A stretch of DNA of 64,000 bases, taken from the NCBI RefSeq assembly GCF_000478885.1, contig NC_022567.1, forward strand, positions 1-64,000, read 5' to 3'. The stretch comes from Adlercreutzia equolifaciens DSM 19450. GTDB taxonomy: Bacteria; Actinomycetota; Coriobacteriia; Coriobacteriales; Eggerthellaceae. The notes beneath the pieces were generated by a model. The model did not search any database and had not been told where the DNA came from. It saw only the letters and a list, made by a program, of their open reading frames with translations. Numbering within the stretch: the first letter of the stretch is position 1; each line of letters begins with the position of its first letter. The position numbers and the translations under genes are program-made. This document shows positions 45,378-52,788 of this stretch, piece by piece.

Positions 45378-46292
45378 CTAGAACGTCTCCCAATGCACCT
45401 TCCCCAGCAGCGCTTCGTCGAAGGGGCGGCGCGGGGCTTCGGCTTCGGGCATACCGAGGGAGAGGATGGCCTCCAGCTGGTAAGGGGCCGGCACCTTCAG
45501 GAGGTTCGCGACGAACTCGTGGGTCGAGCGCCCGTCGGCCACCTGGCGCAGGCGTCCCTGAATCCAGCAGCTGCCCACGCCGGAGGCCGCCGCCTCCAGC
45601 TGCATGTTCGCCATGACGATGGAGCAGTCCTCCACCCAGGTATCGGCGAGCGTCGGGTCGGCCACCACGACGATGGCCGCGTCGGCTCCGGTGAGCATGG
45701 CCGCGCCCTGCTCGCGGCATTCGGCCAGATCGTCCAGCATGGCTCGGTCGCGCACGACGATGAGTTCCCACGGCCGCCGCGAGCGCCCCGATGCCGAGCG
45801 CAGCCCCGCCTCCAGAATGCGGTCGAGCAGCGCTTGCGGCACCGGCTCGCCGGAATAGCGGCGCAGGCTGCGGCGGCGCGCCATGGCGTCCAGCACGTCC
45901 ACGCCGGCCTGGGGCGCGAACTCGGCCTTATTCGGCAGAATTTCCAGCCAGCAGCCGTCGGGGTCTTCGATGAAGTACAGCCCCATGGCCTCGTTCACGT
46001 GGCAAATGCAGCCCATCTCCTCATGCAATGCGCGGGCCGCTTCGTAGTCGTCGACGGTGAAGGCCAGATGCGAGTCGCGGCCGCCGTTGTCGTAGGGTTC
46101 GGTGCGCTCGCGGTTCCAGGTGAGTTCCAATTGGAAGCCCGAGGCGTCGCTGCCCATGAACACGTTGGTCCACGAGCCGTCCTCGGGCCCCATGCGGCGA
46201 ATCTCGGTCATGCCGAGCGCCTTCTCGTAAAACGCGATCGACTTCTCCAAATCCAGCACATGCAGGCACCGGTGAATAGCTTTCCCGTCCAT
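45378..46292 (-). CDS. Glyoxalase/VOC domain fused to nitroreductase
   Basis: The 304-residue protein joins two enzyme folds. Residues 1-122 form a vicinal oxygen chelate domain like lactoylglutathione lyase, with all four expected metal ligands in place (His11, Glu56, His75, Glu117). Residues about 131-304 form an FMN-dependent nitroreductase domain beginning DAMARRRSLRRYS, with SGRSRRPWELIVV and the GVGSCWIQGRL segment. The fusion implies that a metal-dependent isomerase or lyase step is coupled to flavin reduction, but no substrate can be named. The ATG follows TGAGAAAGGAA. Confidence 0.83.
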   Translation of the reverse strand: MDGKAIHRCLHVLDLEKSIAFYEKALGMTEIRRMGPEDGSWTNVFMGSDASGFQLELTWNRERTEPYDNGGRDSHLAFTVDDYEAARALHEEMGCICHVNEAMGLYFIEDPDGCWLEILPNKAEFAPQAGVDVLDAMARRRSLRRYSGEPVPQALLDRILEAGLRSASGRSRRPWELIVVRDRAMLDDLAECREQGAAMLTGADAAIVVVADPTLADTWVEDCSIVMANMQLEAAASGVGSCWIQGRLRQVADGRSTHEFVANLLKVPAPYQLEAILSLGMPEAEAPRRPFDEALLGKVHWETF

Positions 46293-46359
46293 GCGATTCC
46301 TTTCTCAAGTGTTCGCGAAGATATGAGTCCGCTGGCATTTTAGCCTGAGGATTGGCTCT

Positions 46360-46776
46360 CTACGACTTCGTCGTGAACTGGTTGCGGCACTTCGGGCACG
46401 TGATCTTCAGCGTGCCCTTGCCCTTGGGCACCGAAAGCGACTGGCCGCACTGCGGGCACTTCAGGAACTTGGTCGTCTTGCGCTGATCCCACCGCGTGTT
46501 GAAACGAGCCCAGGCAGCGCGTGGTTTGGCCGTGAGTGCGATGTAGCGGGCGTTTTCCCGAGCGCGGGCGGTAATGTTGCGCGAGAAGCAGCGGAACATG
46601 AAGTACAACAGGAACACCATGCCGATAAGCGAGCAAATGCCCAGGCCGGTGATGATTTCCAGGAACGTGAACAGCACGCCCATCCACAGCGACGCGCGCG
46701 CCAGCGCATCCGGCCCGTTGCGCCCCGCCATGAAGTTCGCCAACTTATACGGCAGATTTTGGAAGAAGTTGCTCAT
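46360..46776 (-). CDS. Zinc-ribbon membrane protein
   Basis: No function is recognised. The 138-residue product has two adjacent transmembrane helices (about 28-63), a basic linker, and a C-terminal zinc ribbon with CPQC and CPKC knuckles separated by about 19 residues. An RNA- or protein-binding role at the membrane is possible. The ATG follows AAGGAGGCACC, a strong ribosome site. Confidence 0.75.
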   Translation of the reverse strand: MSNFFQNLPYKLANFMAGRNGPDALARASLWMGVLFTFLEIITGLGICSLIGMVFLLYFMFRCFSRNITARARENARYIALTAKPRAAWARFNTRWDQRKTTKFLKCPQCGQSLSVPKGKGTLKITCPKCRNQFTTKS

Positions 46777-46914
46777 GGGTGCCTCCTTGGCTGTTCGACA
46801 GGCACCTTATCATGGGCGCAAATGGTTGCATGAAACAATTATTAAACTGGCATAACTGCAACATCTCTTGATATCGTGCTGCTGAGAAGGCTTTATTGCT
46901 GGGCCGTCGAAACC

Positions 46915-46940
46915 CCGTAGGGGCGGACTTTAGTCCGCCC
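46915..46940. repeat. Dispersed palindromic repeat, copy 9
   Basis: CCGTAGGGGCGGACTTTAG then TCCGCCC; a variant with TTTAG at the centre. It is the last copy before the integrated element. Confidence 0.75.
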
Positions 46941-47068
46941 TCGTGTTCCGATAGTGGCTACGTCTGGGGTCGGGGGGGGGTGACCAAAGCCGCCCTTTGC
47001 GTCCTCTGCGGGAAGACCGATCAACCATGTCGAAATATGTGTTTCTTCTCGAACGGGAAAAGGTGCGC

Positions 47069-47074
47069 TATAAT
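47069..47074 (+). promoter_or_regulatory. -10 element of the broken tRNA-Gly gene
   Basis: TATAAT lies 13 bases before the tRNA 5' end. A weak T-rich -35 region precedes it. Confidence 0.55.
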
Positions 47075-47087
47075 TCGCTTCACGCAT

Positions 47088-47124
47088 GCGGGCGTCGCCA
47101 AGTGGTAAGGCCCAAGCTTCCCAA
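47088..47124 (+). pseudogene. 5' half of tRNA-Gly (CCC), left junction of the integrated element
   Basis: The bases read as a tRNA up to the anticodon loop: acceptor GCGGGCG, D-arm GCCAAGTGGTAAGGC, anticodon stem CAAGC and loop TTCCCAA with anticodon CCC. The next bases (TCAAT) cannot pair with the stem, and no T-arm or acceptor 3' strand follows. The break thus falls exactly at the end of the anticodon loop, a known crossover position for integrases. The missing half should lie at the other end of the element, outside the window. Confidence 0.75.
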
Positions 47125-47184
47125 TCAATTTCACGCCCGATTTTTCAGGAAACTCACAAAACAGACAATCACAAAAAACCAGTT

Positions 47185-47217
47185 CAAAGGCGTACTTTTC
47201 GACACGCCTTTGTTTTT
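47185..47217 (+). terminator. Terminator-like hairpin at the element's left end
   Basis: CAAAGGCGT (47185-47193) pairs with ACGCCTTTG (47204-47212), followed by five T residues. It would stop transcripts from the tRNA promoter entering the element. Confidence 0.75.
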
Positions 47218-47249
47218 CAATCCGTTCGGGAAACAGGAGAAACGCGCGT

Positions 47250-47271
47250 TTTTGACGAACTTTTGACGAAC
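47250..47271. repeat. Tandem 11-bp direct repeat near the left end
   Basis: TTTTGACGAAC occurs twice without spacing (47250-47260 and 47261-47271). Its place between the left junction and parA suggests arm-type integrase sites or binding sites for the element's own ParB. Confidence 0.6.
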
Positions 47272-47375
47272 GTGCGCATTCTCGACCCCGCCGGACCATG
47301 CAACAGGGGCTTCGTTTGTGTTCGTTTCGTGGCCGCATCGTCGCTACCTGCCCTGCGAACCATTGGAGACCGCCT

Positions 47376-48203
47376 ATGAGCAGGTGCAAAGTCGTAGCGA
47401 TAGCAAATCAGAAAGGCGGCACGGGCAAGACGACCACCGCCGCAAGCCTCGGCGTGGCGCTCGCCATGAGCGGGAAGCGCGTTCTGCTAATAGATGCCGA
47501 CCCGCAGGGCGACCTCACCGCATCGCTCGGCTGGCGCAATCCCGACGAGCTGGAAACCACGTTGGCGACCCATTTGGAGGCGGTCGCCCGCGACGAGCCG
47601 CTGGAACCCGATGCCGGGATATTGAAGCACCCCGAGGGCGTTGACCTGATGCCCGCGAACATCGAGCTGTCGGGCACAGAGGTGGCGCTCGTCACCGCCA
47701 TGAACCGCGAGCGAACGCTCAAAGCATGGCTCGACGAGGCCAAGCGCGGCTACGACTACGCCCTCATAGACTGCATGCCGTCCCTCGGCATGCTCGCCGT
47801 CAACGCGTTGGCCGCCGCCGATTCCGTCATCGTGCCCGTGCAGGCGCAGTATCTTCCCGCGAAGGGCATGACCCAGCTCGTCAAGACGATAGGGCGCGTG
47901 AAGCGGCAGATCAACCCACACTTGGAAATCGAGGGCGTGCTGCTGACGCTCGTTGACGGCAGGACGAACCTCGCCAAGCAGATCGAGGCCTCGCTGCGCG
48001 AAGGCTACGGGAAGACGCTGCGCGTGTTCGGCGCCACCGTGCCCTTGGCGGTGAGGGCTGCGGAGACGAGCGCCTACGGAAAGAGCATCTTCCAACACGA
48101 CGCGAAAAGCCCCGTCGCGGCGGCCTACGCGAAGCTGGCGGAGGAGGTGCTCGAAGATGCCCAGAGAAAGCGCGATACCCATCGACCTGCCGTCGCTCGA
48201 TGA
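47376..48203 (+). CDS. parA: Element-borne ParA ATPase
   Basis: The 275-residue protein is a ParA/Soj-type deviant Walker ATPase with KGGTGKTT at 13-20, LLIDADPQGDLTASLG and YALIDCMPSLGMLAVNAL. It lacks the N-terminal DNA-binding domain of plasmid P1-type ParA. It is distinct from the chromosomal ParA at 5169 and overlaps the element's parB by 47 bases. It probably stabilises the excised circular form of the element. ATG at 47376 is chosen for the TTGGAGACC ribosome site; the frame is open further upstream. Confidence 0.92.
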   Translation: MSRCKVVAIANQKGGTGKTTTAASLGVALAMSGKRVLLIDADPQGDLTASLGWRNPDELETTLATHLEAVARDEPLEPDAGILKHPEGVDLMPANIELSGTEVALVTAMNRERTLKAWLDEAKRGYDYALIDCMPSLGMLAVNALAAADSVIVPVQAQYLPAKGMTQLVKTIGRVKRQINPHLEIEGVLLTLVDGRTNLAKQIEASLREGYGKTLRVFGATVPLAVRAAETSAYGKSIFQHDAKSPVAAAYAKLAEEVLEDAQRKRDTHRPAVAR

Positions 48204-49095
48204 CCTGTTCACCACGCAGGCCGAGCGCGACGAGGTGGGCTGCGAGAAAGTGGGGGTCATCCCCCTCTACATGATAGATCCCTTCCCGGACCATCCCTTC
48301 CGCGTCGATGACGACGCCTTGCGCGACATGGCCGAGAGCGTTTCCAGATTCGGCGTGCTCGTGCCCGCGCTCGTGAGGCCGAAGGAGAACGGGCGCTACG
48401 AGATGGTGAGCGGCCACAGGCGCAAGCGCGCCGCCGAGATGGCGGGGCTGGAGGCCCTTCCCGCCGTGGTTCGGGAGATGACCTACGACGAGGCGGTCAT
48501 CGCGATGGTGGACGCGAACATCCAGCGCGAGAACGTGTTGCCGAGCGAGAAAGCGTTCGCCTACAAGATGAAAATCGACGCTCTGAGCCGGCAGGGGTAC
48601 CGCTCCGACTTGACTTGTGCCCCAGTGGGGCACAAGTTGGCCAACGCACGCTCGCGCGACATTGTGGCGGAACAATCGGGGGAGAGCAAAAGCCAAGTAC
48701 AGCGCTACGTCCGCCTCACGCACCTCAACCCCGATCTGCTCGACATGGTGGACGGCGGGTCGATGGCCATGCGCCCCGCCGTGGAGATCAGCTATCTGTC
48801 CGAAAGGGAGCAGGACGACCTGCTCGACGCCATGGGGATGGAGGCGTGCACGCCGTCCCACGCCCAGGCGATCAGGATGCGCAGGCTCTCGGAGCAGGGC
48901 GCGCTGTCGCGAGAAGCCATGGCGTCCATCATGGGCGAGCGCAAACCCAACCAGGTGGAACAGTTCCGCATCCCCCGCGAGAAGATAGAGCGTTTCTTCA
49001 AGCCCGGCACGAGCAGGGAGGCCGTGGAGGCCCGCATAGTCAAGGCGCTCGAGCTCTTAGAGCGCCACGAGAGGAAGCGCGCCCGCGAGCGCTGA
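48157..49095 (+). CDS. parB: Element-borne ParB-like partition protein
   Basis: The 312-residue protein has a ParB/sulfiredoxin-type N-domain with the ParB box SGHRRKRAAEMAGL and the ENVLPSEKAFAYKM motif, then a helix-turn-helix region (SGESKSQVQRYVRLTHL). It is the partner of the adjacent ParA. The chromosomal parS sequence is not present in the element, so it should recognise another site, possibly the tandem repeat at 47250. The C-terminus is short and basic (ERHERKRARER). Confidence 0.9.
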   Translation: MPRESAIPIDLPSLDDLFTTQAERDEVGCEKVGVIPLYMIDPFPDHPFRVDDDALRDMAESVSRFGVLVPALVRPKENGRYEMVSGHRRKRAAEMAGLEALPAVVREMTYDEAVIAMVDANIQRENVLPSEKAFAYKMKIDALSRQGYRSDLTCAPVGHKLANARSRDIVAEQSGESKSQVQRYVRLTHLNPDLLDMVDGGSMAMRPAVEISYLSEREQDDLLDAMGMEACTPSHAQAIRMRRLSEQGALSREAMASIMGERKPNQVEQFRIPREKIERFFKPGTSREAVEARIVKALELLERHERKRARER

Positions 49096-49267
49096 GGCCC
49101 ACCGACAGGCCAAGGGGGACGTGCGCCCTGATCCAGCATATGTTGCAACCAGGGCGTTTTCCGGGTTTCCCCCTCCCCACACCCCACCCCCTTCCGGGGA
49201 TTACCAGCCGAAGAAGGGGATGGCAACCAACCTTGCCGGAAATAAAACCTCATACCGGAGAGAAACG

Positions 49268-49305
49268 AAAACCGAAGGCGGCTCTGCGGGGCCGCCTTCG
49301 GTTTT
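49268..49305. terminator. Strong bidirectional hairpin after parAB
   Basis: AAAACCGAAGGCGGC (49268-49282) pairs perfectly with 49291-49305 around an eight-base loop, with T tracts on each side. It separates parAB from the sortase gene. Confidence 0.88.
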
Positions 49306-49320
49306 GGAAGGGGGCAGCCA

Positions 49321-50112
49321 ATGAGCGAAGCCGACCACAAGCGACCGAGGCGGAGGGCGGCGGGCTGGCTTCTCGCCGGGATCCTGCTGCTCGCCCTCTG
49401 CGGGGCGATGGCCGCCTTCCAGGCATCGACCGCCGGAAGCGCCGCGTCGGTGGTGCCCAACCCCAGGGGGCAGCCGTTCGGAAGCCTGTCAGCGGCAGCG
49501 GTTTCCGCAATGGCTTCGAACGAATCGCCCACCGCGGCAGATGCCGAAGGGGTCGATTGGGATTACTGGCGGGTTGTGAACCCCGCGATCGTCGCGTGGG
49601 TGAGCGTCGATGGCACCGCCATCGACTACGCCGTCGTGCAGGCGCCGGGCGGCGACCCCGATTACTACCTGAGCCACGACATCTACCGCTCGTGGAACCC
49701 CTACGGATGCCCCTACGTGGACGCGGCGTGCGACGGCGTGGGCGGCATGAGCGCGGTGGTGTTCGGTCACAACATGGGCGGCGGATTCGTGGCGATGTTC
49801 GCTGACTTCGCGCGCTACTCGGACGAGGCGTTCGCGCGCTCGCATCCGACCATCGAGCTGCAAACTCCCAACGGGGCCATGGAGCTTTCCGTGTCGGCGG
49901 TGGACGTGATCGACGGCAGCGAAAACGCCAAGCGGACGGACTTCTCATCCGCCGACGAGATGCGCGCCTGGTACGCGCAACGCTTCGAGGAGTGCGACGT
50001 GCGCATATCGAACGACGAAAACGCTTCGCAGCTGTTCACGTTCGTGACCTGCTCGTACACGACCTACGCGAACGAGAGGACGCTCGTGTACGCGCAGCCC
50101 GCGGAAAGCTGA
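49321..50112 (+). CDS. srtB: Class B sortase
   Basis: The 263-residue protein has an N-terminal membrane anchor (AAGWLLAGILLLALCGAM) and a sortase fold with the catalytic residues His150 (VVFGHNM), Cys244 (TFVTCSYT) and Arg253. The class B features are DYAVVQA, YYLSHDIYRSWNPYGCPYVD and the long insertion before Cys. Its substrate is most likely the next gene, whose sorting signal is non-canonical. Such sortase-pilin pairs are common cargo of conjugative elements and may help cell-cell contact. Confidence 0.92.
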   Translation: MSEADHKRPRRRAAGWLLAGILLLALCGAMAAFQASTAGSAASVVPNPRGQPFGSLSAAAVSAMASNESPTAADAEGVDWDYWRVVNPAIVAWVSVDGTAIDYAVVQAPGGDPDYYLSHDIYRSWNPYGCPYVDAACDGVGGMSAVVFGHNMGGGFVAMFADFARYSDEAFARSHPTIELQTPNGAMELSVSAVDVIDGSENAKRTDFSSADEMRAWYAQRFEECDVRISNDENASQLFTFVTCSYTTYANERTLVYAQPAES

Positions 50113-50205
50113 CGGCCTCAAAGCGAGAGAAGGGAGCACGGAATGTAAGGGCGATCCGAACGTCCGGCACGCAAACGCAGAAAACGACAACGCAAGGAGA
50201 AGAAC

Positions 50206-52497
50206 ATGAAAGCACAGGCAACCAACGGCCGCGCTGCGGGCAAGATAATCCGCTGCATGCTCGCGGCCCTCCTCGTCGCGGCGGCGGTGTTCGCGGGGCT
50301 TCCTTCGCGCAGCCAAGCGGCATACGCGGCAGACGGCTCGCTCAGCGACGCCACTTGGGAGGAAGTGAAAGGCGGCATAGAAGACCTGATGGGCACGCCC
50401 TACGTCTGGGGAGGCAAAGGCACCTCGGGCTGGGATTGCTCGGGGTTCGTCGGCTGGGTCATCGCCAACGTCTACGGGCTGAGCTGGCCCGGCGGAAGCC
50501 CCGGCAACTGCGGAACGGACGCCATCGCGGCGTTCTGCGCCGCGCACGAGACGTTCCGCGGCTCGTCGGCGGATGACTACAACGCCGCGTTCGCGGCGGG
50601 AACCGTGAAGCCGGGCGACGTCATCGTGTTCTCCAACGCGTCGGGTGCCACCGTGCACTGCGCCATCGCGGGCGAAGGCGCAACGGTCTATCACGCATGG
50701 AGCGAACACTTCGGCACCTGCAACGTGCGATTCGACTACATGTGGGGCATCGACGGCGGGCACGGCAAGACCTACGCCAGCTTCGCCGTGTACAGGGGGC
50801 TGTCCGAGGGCGGCTTCGTCACGCTCGACAAGACGAGCGCCGATGCGTCGGTGACGGCCGGCAACGGCGAGTACACGCTCGCCGGCGCGGTCTACGGCGT
50901 CTACCAGGGCGGAAGCCTCGTGGCGCAGTTCACCACCGACGAGAGCGGCCACGGGCAGACCTCCGAGAAGCTGCCCAACGGCGACTACGTCGTGCGCGAG
51001 ATCAGCGCGCCAGCGGGCTACGCGCTTTCCCAGGAGGAGTTCCACGTGACGGTCGCCGGCGGCAACGTTCACGTGAACGCGCAAGACGCCCCCGTCACGG
51101 TGAATCTCACGCTCATCAAGAAAGACGCCGAAACCTTGCTGCCCGAGCCACAGGGAGCCGCATCTCTCGACGGCGCGGAGTACGAGGCCACCTACCTTCA
51201 CGGCGGCGAATACGTGACCGCGAAGGGCGTCGTGGAGAACTCGAAGCTGGCTTTCGAGGGCATCCCCCTCGGCACCGTGACCATCAAGGAGACGAAAGCG
51301 CCCGCCGGCTACCTGCCCGACCCCGAGGCCCACGAGATAACCGTCACAGCGGACATGGCGGGCAGCGAATCGCCCGTTTTCGAACACGAGGTGGCCGACG
51401 AGCTCACTGAGCAGGTCATCCGAGGCGACTTGAAACTCGTGAAGGTCGGCGAGGGCGACCAAGGCCGCATGGCCGGCGTGCCGTTCCTCGTCACCAGCGC
51501 CACCACTGGAGAAAGCCACACCATCGTCACCGACGCCAACGGCTGCGCATCCACCGCCGCGTCGTGGAACCCCCACACCGCCGACACCAACGGCGGCACG
51601 GCGGAGTCCGGCGTGTGGTTCGGCGGCGGGGAGCCCGACGACGCCTTGGGCGCGCTGCCGTATGACGCCTACATCGTGGAAGAGCAGCCCTGCGAGGCGA
51701 ACGCCGACCGGGAACTCATCCCCGCGTTCGAGGTGAGCGTGTACCGAGACGGCGCGACCATCGACCTCGGGACGCTGGTGAACTCGGACAAGCCGCACGT
51801 CTCCATCTCCAAAGCCGACATCGTGACGGGCGAGGAGCTTCCGGGCGCCACGCTCCAAGTGACCGACGCCGAAGGCAACGTGGTGGACGAATGGGTGTCC
51901 GGGGAAGAGCCGCACGAGATCGTGCTCGACGAGGGCTCCTACACCCTGCGCGAGGAGATCGCCCCCGAGGGCTACCTGGTCGCAAACAGCGTGGATTTCG
52001 AGGTGGTGTCCGGCCAGGTTTCCCAGAAGGTGACCATGGAGGACGACTTCACCAAGGTCGATGCCGAGAAGGTGGACGCGGAAACGGGCGCGCCGCTTTC
52101 CGGGGCGGCCATGCAGGTGCTCGACGCCGAGGGCGCCGTGGTGGAGGAGTGGGTTTCCGCCGAAGAGCCCCACCGCATAGAGAAGCTCGCGCCGGGAACG
52201 TACACCTTGCACGAGGAAAGCGCGCCCGAGGGCTATGAGCTGGCGGAGGACGTTGAATTCGAGGTCGAGGCCACGGGCGACGTTCAGACAGTGACCATGG
52301 AGGACGAGGCGACCCCTGCGCCCGCAGTCGAAGGGGGCGAGCCCTTCGACAAGACCGGCGTGAACCTCGCGCCCTTGGCCGCCGTCTCGGCCGCCATCGC
52401 GGCGGCCGGCTTCGGATGCCTTGCCGTCGCTATGAAGCGGTGCCGCGAGAAGGACGCCGAAGAACTCGGCGAGCGCGAAATCCCCGAGATCCGATGA
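50206..52497 (+). CDS. NlpC/P60 and Cna-B domain surface protein
   Basis: The 763-residue protein has a signal peptide, an NlpC/P60 cysteine peptidase domain (about 50-196; Cys78 in SGWDCSGF, His151) and then at least four Cna-B/SpaA-type beta-barrel modules, each with the pattern LxxGxYxLxExxAPxGY. The C-terminus has FDKTG at 714-718, a hydrophobic helix and a basic/acidic tail, replacing LPxTG. It is probably cut and anchored by the adjacent class B sortase, or forms a pilus-like fibre. The peptidase head could open peptidoglycan during conjugation. A CAAGGAGAAG ribosome site precedes the ATG. Confidence 0.88.
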   Translation: MKAQATNGRAAGKIIRCMLAALLVAAAVFAGLPSRSQAAYAADGSLSDATWEEVKGGIEDLMGTPYVWGGKGTSGWDCSGFVGWVIANVYGLSWPGGSPGNCGTDAIAAFCAAHETFRGSSADDYNAAFAAGTVKPGDVIVFSNASGATVHCAIAGEGATVYHAWSEHFGTCNVRFDYMWGIDGGHGKTYASFAVYRGLSEGGFVTLDKTSADASVTAGNGEYTLAGAVYGVYQGGSLVAQFTTDESGHGQTSEKLPNGDYVVREISAPAGYALSQEEFHVTVAGGNVHVNAQDAPVTVNLTLIKKDAETLLPEPQGAASLDGAEYEATYLHGGEYVTAKGVVENSKLAFEGIPLGTVTIKETKAPAGYLPDPEAHEITVTADMAGSESPVFEHEVADELTEQVIRGDLKLVKVGEGDQGRMAGVPFLVTSATTGESHTIVTDANGCASTAASWNPHTADTNGGTAESGVWFGGGEPDDALGALPYDAYIVEEQPCEANADRELIPAFEVSVYRDGATIDLGTLVNSDKPHVSISKADIVTGEELPGATLQVTDAEGNVVDEWVSGEEPHEIVLDEGSYTLREEIAPEGYLVANSVDFEVVSGQVSQKVTMEDDFTKVDAEKVDAETGAPLSGAAMQVLDAEGAVVEEWVSAEEPHRIEKLAPGTYTLHEESAPEGYELAEDVEFEVEATGDVQTVTMEDEATPAPAVEGGEPFDKTGVNLAPLAAVSAAIAAAGFGCLAVAMKRCREKDAEELGEREIPEIR

Positions 52498-52548
52498 GAA
52501 CGCGCGCGGCGGGCGGGCGGCCCGCGAGGGCCATTCGCCACCTGCCGG

Positions 52549-52686
52549 CTAGCGGTAGATGGAATACCCGGAGGTCGCGCTGTCGAGAGCCGAGAAAACG
52601 CCGAAAACGACGAGGCAAACGTAGGCGGCAGCCGCCAGAGCGAAAACGGCGGCCACCAGCCTGAGCAGGGCGAGCAGCTTCCTCAT
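52549..52686 (-). CDS. Small antisense-oriented membrane peptide
   Basis: A 45-residue product begins MRKLLALLRLVAAVFALAA and consists mainly of one transmembrane helix with a short polar tail (SATSGYSIYR). The ATG is preceded by GGGAG six bases upstream. It is encoded on the minus strand in the 290-base gap between the surface protein and the giant methylase/helicase gene. The coding call is based on its start signal and membrane profile only. Confidence 0.5.
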   Translation of the reverse strand: MRKLLALLRLVAAVFALAAAAYVCLVVFGVFSALDSATSGYSIYR

Positions 52687-52788
52687 GAAAAACTCCCGTC
52701 TATTGGAGGATTTGGCCGATTCTAACCAAGGGGCCCGCGGGAAATCACGCCTGCGAGCGAACCTACGAAGCTTCCGAGGAGGTGACGC

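Larger units (their letters stand above)
46777..47087. other. Intergenic region before the integrated element
   Basis: No gene is supported. It contains repeat copy 9, a run of ten G residues near 46971-46980, and the promoter -10 of the broken tRNA-Gly gene. Confidence 0.5.

Noticed and set aside
46971..46980. Run of ten G residues as a phase-variable switch
   Set aside because: It lies in a gene-free gap with no promoter or reading frame that its length would affect; it could also be a sequencing artefact.
49121..49324. Short frame between the element's parB and sortase genes
   Set aside because: Pro/Thr-rich without a start signal; the region is better explained by the perfect hairpin at 49268-49305.
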